From an uncultured Bacteroidota bacterium (GTDB lineage: Bacteria; Bacteroidota; Bacteroidia; Bacteroidales; P3), in assembly GCA_900545215.1 (NCBI GenBank), contig UQXW01000027.1, forward strand, positions 1 through 29,401: a DNA stretch of 29,401 nt, read 5' to 3'. A program made the translations under genes and the position numbers. The notes below the pieces were generated by a model, which searched no databases, was not told the DNA's origin, and saw only the letters and a program-made list of their open reading frames with translations. This document shows, in pieces, positions 24,029 through 29,401 of the stretch. Within the stretch, counting starts at the first letter, position 1, and each line of letters starts with the position of its first letter.

Positions 24029-24903
24029 TATTCATTCATGTTTTGCGGGTTAAACTCCGAATCAGGATTATCCCTGAGGTTGTAAACGTGTCGACGGATT
24101 AACTGTGCCCATTGCAAATGCGTCCGACTCTTATCGAAAATTGTGTAAGGAATGGGCTTGCCAAAAGTAAGTGTTATGGTCTTATTCTTGTAACGGAACA
24201 TTTCATCGGGCAGCAATATCATCTCCAAATCGAATTTTATTCCGAAAAACCTGCGGATTTTCGACAATCTGTAAAAACGTTTGGAGTTCATACCCTCGAT
24301 ATACACCGGAGTAACGTCCCGTTTGAACTCAACAGCTTTTTTGACGAAAGTCTTCTTCCATGGGAAATCCTGAAACTTACCGTCGATGTACTTCGACTCC
24401 GTACCGGCAGGGAAAAACATTATGCAGGCATCTCCCTCAAAAGCCTCGTTCAACACATCATGATTGGAAGCATTCTTTCCATATTTGTTAATCGGCACGA
24501 ATGTTCCCTTGAAACCCGGCAAAGCACAAAGCAAATCATTGACAGGAAAAAGAATATCACTCCTTTTCTCTCCCACAACACTTATCAACGACATACCGTC
24601 AATACTTCCTATCGGGTGATTTGAAACTACCAAAGCACGAGCCTCACTCGGAATATTCTCCGGGTTCTTCACCACAAGCCTAACGTTCAATTCCTTTTTT
24701 ATGACGCAATCGGCAAAAGCCGCACCCTTGAAGTCCCTGTATTCATATATTATACGGTTTATTTCATCAAGGTGAATAAGTTTCTTGAAACGGTTCAGCA
24801 GAAACTTCGGCAGAATACGAAGCAACTTCTTATTCTTGCTCGCTATCAGCTTTTCCAAACTGATGAAACGCTCTGTGATTTGCTGATTATCTGTACTACT
24901 CAT
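24028..24903 (-). CDS. glsA: PlsC-type O-acyltransferase, GlsA-like
   Basis: Lysophosphatidic-acid-acyltransferase-like (PlsC) protein of 291 residues, expected to O-acylate the product of the next gene to give glycine (or ornithine) lipid at the inner membrane. The catalytic motif is SNHPIGSIDGMSL, with His96 and Asp102 separated by five residues instead of the usual four. FFPAGTESKYIDG is the second PlsC block and VTPVYIEGMNSKRFYRL the fourth. The N-terminus (RILPKFLLNRFKKLIHLDEINRI, in parts) is amphipathic and basic, fitting membrane association. A -7 element lies 24 bases before the ATG. It leads an operon glsA-glsB-engB-pfkA. Confidence 0.82.
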   Translation of the reverse strand: MSSTDNQQITERFISLEKLIASKNKKLLRILPKFLLNRFKKLIHLDEINRIIYEYRDFKGAAFADCVIKKELNVRLVVKNPENIPSEARALVVSNHPIGSIDGMSLISVVGEKRSDILFPVNDLLCALPGFKGTFVPINKYGKNASNHDVLNEAFEGDACIMFFPAGTESKYIDGKFQDFPWKKTFVKKAVEFKRDVTPVYIEGMNSKRFYRLSKIRRFFGIKFDLEMILLPDEMFRYKNKTITLTFGKPIPYTIFDKSRTHLQWAQLIRRHVYNLRDNPDSEFNPQNMNE

Positions 24904-24926
24904 CTCCGGCTACTAAATCGAACTGG

Positions 24927-24934
24927 CAAAGGTA
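24927..24934 (-). promoter_or_regulatory. -7 element for glsA-glsB-engB-pfkA
   Basis: The minus strand reads TACCTTTG, a perfect TAnnTTTG. No TTTG is found at the usual distance upstream. The remaining intergenic stretch up to 25178 shows no gene and no clear terminator for the cassette upstream. Confidence 0.5.
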
Positions 24935-25178
24935 CAAAATAAATGAGGAATATGTCTTACTTTCGTCGGCTTTTCCGATTAGGGATAAGCGATTATACAC
25001 AGACTGCTCGAAACATTACAAAGATGTATTGATGAAACAGTACCAAGTATTCTCGGCAAGCGATTGACCGAAATAAGAAATATCAACACCTACATAAAAA
25101 AGGAAAAGCCACGTTCATCATGTCAGCCGAAAAACTCTGTCATCATTTTACGAAGAATACTTTGTACTTCATTTCTTT

Positions 25179-25982
25179 TCACATCACTGCCAAGCTGTAA
25201 TCGTCCAATGCAGCCAAGCCTGAATCGACCAATCGCTTCATCAAAGACGTGAACACCTCCTCTTCGTTCATGCTGTTCAATAACTCATCAAGCACGTCTT
25301 TTTCAAAATCGAACGGCATGGAACTCATTGCCGTTCTTATGTAGTTTTCGTTCTTTGAGCGTTTGTTCAGTGCTTCAAGAAGTTCTTCTTCAAAGTCCGT
25401 ATGGTTCATCACTTCGTACATCATGAGAATGTAATGAGACAAAGCGTCGCTTGCAACAAATATCACCGAATGTTCATCAATAGCGAATTGTCCTGTATGA
25501 AACCCCTCCTTGTTCAGTTCTTCTTTGCAGTTTATCAAATAGGGAGGATTGTCGAAGTCTGCAAGTCTTCCGAAGGAGTGTTCCAATCGCTTCGTTTTGC
25601 GGTTGTAATGAAACGCCATACTGTCTCCGTAAGTTATCCACCTGCACTCGCAAGCCGTTGCTTTCCATACTGCAACCAAGGTAGCGAAGGAGCCTTCGTC
25701 ATAGAACTTATCCAAAAGCAAGCCGCCGGCTTTCACTGCCACTTGTTCATATTCATTATAGAACGCCTCCCAAATGTCCTCCAACCAAGCATCGGCTTCA
25801 TCAGCCGAACACAATGGAGAGATGGGGAGTTTATCCAACAAATAACGAGACCACCTGTCCGCAAACAGCCCGCCACCGCCTGCACCGTCCGACACGGCAA
25901 TCAAACATTCCTCTGCCCTTACGGCATCTTCATTCACGCAACCCTCACCGGGCTTGCCTATGGAAATACAAACTCTCTTCAT
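25179..25982 (-). CDS. PP2C-family serine/threonine phosphatase
   Basis: Metal-dependent protein phosphatase (PPM/PP2C) of 267 residues, single-domain and cytoplasmic, removing phosphate from Ser/Thr. The metal-binding and fold motifs are in order: NED (17-19), AVSDGAGGGG (Asp32-Gly33), EGSFATL (96-102), YGDS (118-121), VASDALSHY (Asp179) and a terminal DDYSL (Asp260/Asp261), where PP2C normally has DN. The set is complete enough for an active enzyme. Its ATG directly abuts the TAG of the upstream DarT-vWA gene, so the two must be expressed together. vWA with PP2C is the core of TerY-P triads; the third member there is a protein kinase, which is not visible in this window. The substrate could be the vWA protein or the NADAR-like protein (inference). 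Confidence 0.88.
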   Translation of the reverse strand: MKRVCISIGKPGEGCVNEDAVRAEECLIAVSDGAGGGGLFADRWSRYLLDKLPISPLCSADEADAWLEDIWEAFYNEYEQVAVKAGGLLLDKFYDEGSFATLVAVWKATACECRWITYGDSMAFHYNRKTKRLEHSFGRLADFDNPPYLINCKEELNKEGFHTGQFAIDEHSVIFVASDALSHYILMMYEVMNHTDFEEELLEALNKRSKNENYIRTAMSSMPFDFEKDVLDELLNSMNEEEVFTSLMKRLVDSGLAALDDYSLAVM

Positions 25983-27431
25983 CTATTTGTTTTGGATAAT
26001 ATTCGTAGGAGTTCCTATGTCCATCAACTTTATCAACGTTGTTGCATCGGCATTCACGCCCATTGCAACATGGCGTCCCTGTCTGTCATCGTTCAGGTGC
26101 TTGCCTATATCCTCATTGTACCTCAATGGCAAAAGGCTTGACATCTCAAACAAAGTCTCTGCGTATGCATTGCCTTTCAACTCGCTCTTCTCGATAGGGC
26201 AAACCACCTCTTCTGCCGACTTACTTGACGTGAAGTGAATATTGAACAATATAACGTTGCCGTCATTGGTGAACATGGACTTTATTTCATTCGCCTGTTG
26301 AAGCACGACCTCTTTTCTTGCTCCGTTGAACTCGCCGTCGGTTATATTGATTACCGTGGGAGGGTAGCAATCCTTGTCATGGTGCTTTTCCATCCACTTT
26401 TCCAACAAGTCCTTTGCCTTGTCGAAAGCCTTATGCACACGTGTCCAGTTTCCGTCATGCCGAGCCTCTATCCATTGCACCTTTTCCACTTCCTTTACCA
26501 CAACACCTTTTCTCGTCCGTTTCTCTTCCCTTGTGATTACCTTCTTATATGGATTGTCTTTCAACTCCACCGGCGTTACGAAGTCTCTGCCTTCGAGTTC
26601 TCCGCTCCAACCGCTGTAAGCGTTCTCGCCGTAACCTATAACCGCAATGTCATAGTAGTTCCGCACATCATCGGACTTTATGCACCGCAACACCAACTCG
26701 TTAATCTGCCTGTTCACGATGCGTGCTGCCGCCTCTGCCATCGTCATCTCTTCGCCGAGCAAGGTGGTTTTCTTTTGCATGCTGACGGAGTGATCGACCA
26801 AGAAGATGAATGCCGTAGGCGTGCTGCGGGTAATCTGAGCCGTGTAAGCACTGCGGCTCTGCAACTGTTGCGGCTTGTTCGGCACGGATATGCCGAAGTT
26901 CTCTATATTCTTTATGTATTCCAAGGGTATGAAGTTCTTCACCAGCACCTCTGCCTGAAAATACATCTGTTCCTCTTCCGGCAGGTCGAAATACGTTCGA
27001 GCCTTTACGCTGTCGAAGTGTATTGCTTCCAAGTCATTCAGACTTTCTCCAATCGTTGCTCCGGTCTTCACTGCGTTGCGGTCTGCATACTTGGAGTTTT
27101 GCCACCATATTACCTCAGGATCTATTTCCAGAACCACGGGATTGGATATGCGTCCCTCATTCATTGCCACGTACATCATCGGATGCGACTTCGTGAAGCT
27201 CACCCTCACAAAGTGCTGCAAGCCGTCTCTTCTGTCCAATGAACGGGAAGTATCATCACTGGCAGGTTTGCTGATTGTGATACCTTTCTGCTCGCAGTCT
27301 GCCCAAGAGTAGAGACCGCCGCTTTTGATAATCGACTCCAAGTTGTCTCTGTCCGTGAAATGATACAACTTTTCTATTCCATGTTTCTCGACCACTGCCT
27401 TGAATTTCTCCCAATCCTTTTTCTTTTCCAT
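25983..27431 (-). CDS. DarT-like ADP-ribosyltransferase fused to a vWA domain
   Basis: Two-domain protein of 482 residues. Residues about 1-175 resemble DarT (DUF4433), an NAD-dependent ADP-ribosyltransferase that modifies DNA bases. KLYHFTDRDNLESIIKSGGL (21-40) holds His24 of the NAD site. RRDGLQHFVRVSF then SHPMMY (67-87) matches the arginine/PMLY region. YFQAEVLVKNFIPLEYI carries Glu161 where DarT has its catalytic Glu. Residues about 200-430 form a von Willebrand A domain with the MIDAS motif DHSVS (Asp213, Ser215, Ser217) and a later ITDGEFNG (Asp365), consistent with metal-dependent protein binding. The start is ATG at 27431; a TTG at 27437 also exists. It follows the NADAR-like gene by 12 bases. 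Whether it targets DNA, RNA or protein is not shown; the fusion suggests regulated or scaffolded activity rather than a free toxin. Confidence 0.82.
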   Translation of the reverse strand: MEKKKDWEKFKAVVEKHGIEKLYHFTDRDNLESIIKSGGLYSWADCEQKGITISKPASDDTSRSLDRRDGLQHFVRVSFTKSHPMMYVAMNEGRISNPVVLEIDPEVIWWQNSKYADRNAVKTGATIGESLNDLEAIHFDSVKARTYFDLPEEEQMYFQAEVLVKNFIPLEYIKNIENFGISVPNKPQQLQSRSAYTAQITRSTPTAFIFLVDHSVSMQKKTTLLGEEMTMAEAAARIVNRQINELVLRCIKSDDVRNYYDIAVIGYGENAYSGWSGELEGRDFVTPVELKDNPYKKVITREEKRTRKGVVVKEVEKVQWIEARHDGNWTRVHKAFDKAKDLLEKWMEKHHDKDCYPPTVINITDGEFNGARKEVVLQQANEIKSMFTNDGNVILFNIHFTSSKSAEEVVCPIEKSELKGNAYAETLFEMSSLLPLRYNEDIGKHLNDDRQGRHVAMGVNADATTLIKLMDIGTPTNIIQNK

Positions 27432-27443
27432 TATCAAGCAATA

Positions 27444-28085
27444 TTAAAACAACGATAACTGTTTCTCATTCTTCGTCTTTTTTGCGGTATTCTTCTTTTT
27501 CTTCGCCGGATTCTTTTCAAGCACAAAACGCTTCTTTCCGTAAGGATAAAGCCCCTCTATGTACGCTTTCACCAAGAAAGCATGCGACAAAGGCTTCTTC
27601 TCGTCATCTACATCGCAACAGGTGTTGTAGTCTAAGAGAACCACCACGCCCTTACCACTCATCTGCCGCAAGCGTTCCACCAAGTCCGCCGCCTTATTCT
27701 CCAACATCCATTTGTAGGTAGGAATATAAATTTCGTGCTTTGCCTCCGCATAACTCAATATCTCCGACCCGTTCACGCCCTTGCGGTGTCCCAACACACG
27801 TCCATGCGTTCTGATCGACCGCTTTATGTTCTTCATCGTATCATTGACGAACATGCCTGTATCTATATCCTCGTCCTCGAATACTTTCAGTCCCTGCCAA
27901 ACGCCCTCGACACAAGCCGCCCCGACACCTCCGCTGAACGGCACGGGAATACCTCCGTGAGGATAGAAAGGACTCAATCGCACAAACTCGTCTTCCGCCT
28001 TGCTCGTTACGTCTATGATAACCGCATCGGGATATTGCTTCAAGATATTCTCCCGCTTCTTACGCTTGGATGCTATTACAATCAT
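27444..28085 (-). CDS. NADAR-like protein (DUF6939-type) with C-terminal clamp motif
   Basis: Cytoplasmic protein of 213 residues. I believe it belongs to DUF6939, recalled rather than searched. Its core resembles NADAR hydrolases, some of which remove ADP-ribose from guanine in DNA modified by DarT enzymes. LSPFYPHGG (37-45) resembles the NADAR FYP opening. VEGVWQGLK has Glu60, Gln64 and Lys67 with exactly the spacing of the family's EHxxQxxK. HGRVLGHRKGVNG (94-106) and YKWMLENKAADLVERL follow in the family's order. The His after Glu is replaced by Gly61. From about residue 187 the protein becomes a Lys-rich tail that ends in QLSLF, matching the bacterial sliding-clamp-binding consensus. As the gene just before the DarT-like gene it occupies the usual antitoxin position. 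The role as ADP-ribose eraser is inference. Confidence 0.7.
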   Translation of the reverse strand: MIVIASKRKKRENILKQYPDAVIIDVTSKAEDEFVRLSPFYPHGGIPVPFSGGVGAACVEGVWQGLKVFEDEDIDTGMFVNDTMKNIKRSIRTHGRVLGHRKGVNGSEILSYAEAKHEIYIPTYKWMLENKAADLVERLRQMSGKGVVVLLDYNTCCDVDDEKKPLSHAFLVKAYIEGLYPYGKKRFVLEKNPAKKKKNTAKKTKNEKQLSLF

Positions 28086-28150
28086 TCAAAATCTATGTTT
28101 ATACCTTCAATATACATTACACTATCAGGAATAACTGTTAGAGAAGTTAA
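28082..28150 (-). pseudogene. LRR reading-frame remnant beyond the stop codon
   Basis: After the TGA at 28151-28153 the same frame stays open for 22 codons, LTSLTVIPDSVMYIEGINI then DFE, and closes with a TGA that overlaps the next gene's ATG as ATGA. VIPDSVMYI is an LRR unit start, placed exactly 23 residues after the previous one. This suggests that the LRR gene once ran to the overlap and was cut short by a nonsense change or repeat shuffling. Confidence 0.6.
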
Positions 28151-29401
28151 TCAAAATGGAAAATCTTCACCATCATCAATATACGTTACACCATCAGGAA
28201 TAACTACCGGATGTAAAGAAGAACAGTACGCGAATGTGTTTCGTCCGATTTTTGTTACACTATCCGGAATAACAACAGACTGCAAGGAGGTGCAACCGCT
28301 GAATGCATAATCTCCGATTTCTGTTACACCATCGGGAATAACGACAGACTGCAAGGATTTGCAACCATCAAATGCACTACTTCCGATTTCTGTTACACCA
28401 TCGGGAATAACGACAGACTGCAAGGAGGTACAATCGCTGAATGCACACTTTCCGATTTCTGTTACACTATCGGGAATAACGACAGACTGCAAGGAGGTGC
28501 AACCTCTGAATGCATAATATCCGATTTTTGTTACACCATCGGGAATAACTACCGATTGCAAGGAGGTGCAACCTCTGAATGCATCCGTTCCGATTTTTGT
28601 TACACTATCGGGAATAACGACAGACTGCAAGGAGGTGCAACCGCTGAATGCATAATATCCGATTTCTGTTACTCCATCGGGAATAACTACCGATTGCAAG
28701 GAAGAACAAAAGCTGAATGCACCACTTCCGATTTTTGTTACACTATCGGGAATAACTACCGATTGCAAAGAAGTGCAACCGCTGAATGCATCCCTTCCGA
28801 TATATGTTACACTATCAGGAATAACTACCGATTGCAAGGAGGTGCAACCGTTAAATGCACTACCTCCGATTTCTGTTACACTATCAGGAATAACTAACGA
28901 CTGCAAGGATTTGCAACCGCTGAATGCACCACTTCCGATTTCTGTTACTCCGTATGGTAATTCTATATTCTTGTCTTCCGTCCAGCAAGAAATAAGTCTT
29001 CCGTTTTTTGAATACAGAATGTTATTTTCAACCTTAAAAAGAGGACTTTTGCAACTTAATGCAAGTTTAAAACAACAATTGAATGCATCCGTTCCGATTT
29101 TTGTTACACCATCGGGAATAACGACAGATTGCAAGGATTCACAACCATCAAATGCACTACTTCCGATTTCTGTTACACCATCGGGAATAACGACAGACTG
29201 CAAGGATTTGCAACCCTCGAATGCCCTGTCTCCAATATATGTTACGCCATCGGGAATAACAATGGACTGCAAGGATGTGCAACCACTGAATACCCAATCT
29301 CCGATTTCTGTTATACTATCGGGAATAACAACAGACTGCAAGGATTTGCAACCGCTGAATGCATCCGTTCCGATTTTTGTTACACTATCGGGAATAACGA
29401 C
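28151..29401 (-). CDS. BspA-like leucine-rich-repeat protein (5' end missing)
   Basis: Partial gene: the frame is open to the window edge, so the N-terminus and any signal peptide are not seen. The visible 416 residues are almost wholly 23-residue LRR_5/TpLRR units of the form LQSVVIPDxVTxIGxxAFxGCxS, about seventeen units. One interruption of non-repeat sequence (SPLFKVENNILYSKNGRLIS) is the usual spacer of BspA-family proteins. Such proteins serve in adhesion or as protein-binding scaffolds; many are secreted, but that cannot be judged here. The last unit is atypical and ends DDGEDFPF. No promoter box is seen between this gene and the NADAR-like gene 65 bases downstream, so the LRR gene probably heads or belongs to the same operon. 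Membership in the system is inference from spacing. Confidence 0.85.
   Translation of the reverse strand, partial: VVIPDSVTKIGTDAFSGCKSLQSVVIPDSITEIGDWVFSGCTSLQSIVIPDGVTYIGDRAFEGCKSLQSVVIPDGVTEIGSSAFDGCESLQSVVIPDGVTKIGTDAFNCCFKLALSCKSPLFKVENNILYSKNGRLISCWTEDKNIELPYGVTEIGSGAFSGCKSLQSLVIPDSVTEIGGSAFNGCTSLQSVVIPDSVTYIGRDAFSGCTSLQSVVIPDSVTKIGSGAFSFCSSLQSVVIPDGVTEIGYYAFSGCTSLQSVVIPDSVTKIGTDAFRGCTSLQSVVIPDGVTKIGYYAFRGCTSLQSVVIPDSVTEIGKCAFSDCTSLQSVVIPDGVTEIGSSAFDGCKSLQSVVIPDGVTEIGDYAFSGCTSLQSVVIPDSVTKIGRNTFAYCSSLHPVVIPDGVTYIDDGEDFPF
28170..29401 (-). repeat. 69-bp tandem coding repeats
   Basis: The LRR gene consists of about seventeen near-identical 69-base units. Several share runs such as GGGAATAACGACAGACTGCA on the plus strand. 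Units differ mostly at the codons for residues 10-17. Such an array can gain or lose units by recombination and may be collapsed or expanded in an assembly. Confidence 0.85.

Noticed and set aside
25064..25252. 62-codon plus-strand frame near the end of the PP2C gene
   Set aside because: It overlaps the PP2C 3' end antisense and has no start signal or motif.
26235..27242. 335-codon plus-strand frame
   Set aside because: It is antisense to the DarT-vWA gene, whose motifs and operon spacing are clear.
28082..28153. TGA read as a sense codon in this organism
   Set aside because: The LRR frame (and the frame after 209) continues past TGA, but bioA and engB end with TGA in ATGA overlaps at the correct family lengths, so TGA is a normal stop.
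28151..29401. Regularly spaced repeats resembling a CRISPR array
   Set aside because: The repeats have a 69-base period, stay in frame throughout and encode LRR units; there are no unrelated spacers.

Overview
This looks like a chromosomal segment of a Bacteroidota bacterium, most likely from the order Bacteroidales. Several sites match the Bacteroidetes promoter consensus (TAnnTTTG at -7, in the best cases with TTTG about 19 bases upstream). The protein set fits as well: a long YidC, NhaD, a GlsB/GlsA glycine-lipid pair, the purH-mreB neighbourhood and BspA-like LRR repeats. I recognised no tRNA, rRNA, insertion sequence or CRISPR array. TGA acts as a stop here: bioA and engB end in ATGA overlaps.

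Layout. (1) 209-1055 (-): two tandem paralogous lipoproteins. (2) 1363-4807 (-): yidC then nhaD, with a Bacteroidetes -7 box in front and a strong hairpin terminator behind. (3) 5306-6118 (+): a small outer-membrane beta-barrel with its own promoter and a bidirectional terminator. (4) 6145-10659 (-): biotin operon bioB-bioA-bioF-bioG-like, preceded by a small ORF that overlaps bioB as ATGA and contains a hairpin. (5) 10733-15396 (-): sufB, a GT9 glycosyltransferase, mazG, an MBL hydrolase and a beta-barrel, tightly packed behind a good sufB promoter. (6) 15559-21370 (+): metG, purH, mreB, terminator, CDF metal exporter. (7) 21367-24934 (-): glsA-glsB-engB-pfkA with start/stop overlaps. (8) 25179-29401 (-): an accessory cassette running off the right edge.

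Region 8 is the most interesting part. Reading with transcription it holds a long BspA-like LRR protein (5' end outside the window), a NADAR-like protein (I believe the DUF6939 family) ending in QLSLF, a DarT-type ADP-ribosyltransferase domain fused to a von Willebrand A domain, and a PP2C phosphatase. DarT enzymes ADP-ribosylate DNA and some NADAR proteins remove such marks. QLSLF matches the sliding-clamp-binding consensus. vWA plus PP2C recalls the TerY-P triads of stress and conflict systems. I infer a DNA ADP-ribosylation conflict or stress system whose eraser is tethered to the replisome and whose activity is gated by phosphorylation. No DarG-type macro domain and no kinase are visible. 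This is a hypothesis from motifs and synteny; no database search was possible.

Elsewhere the genes are mainly housekeeping. Oddities include sufB without sufC/D/S, mreB cut off from mreC/D by a terminator, a 17-bp dyad repeat on both sides of metG, and an LRR reading frame that continues past its stop to an ATGA overlap with the next gene.
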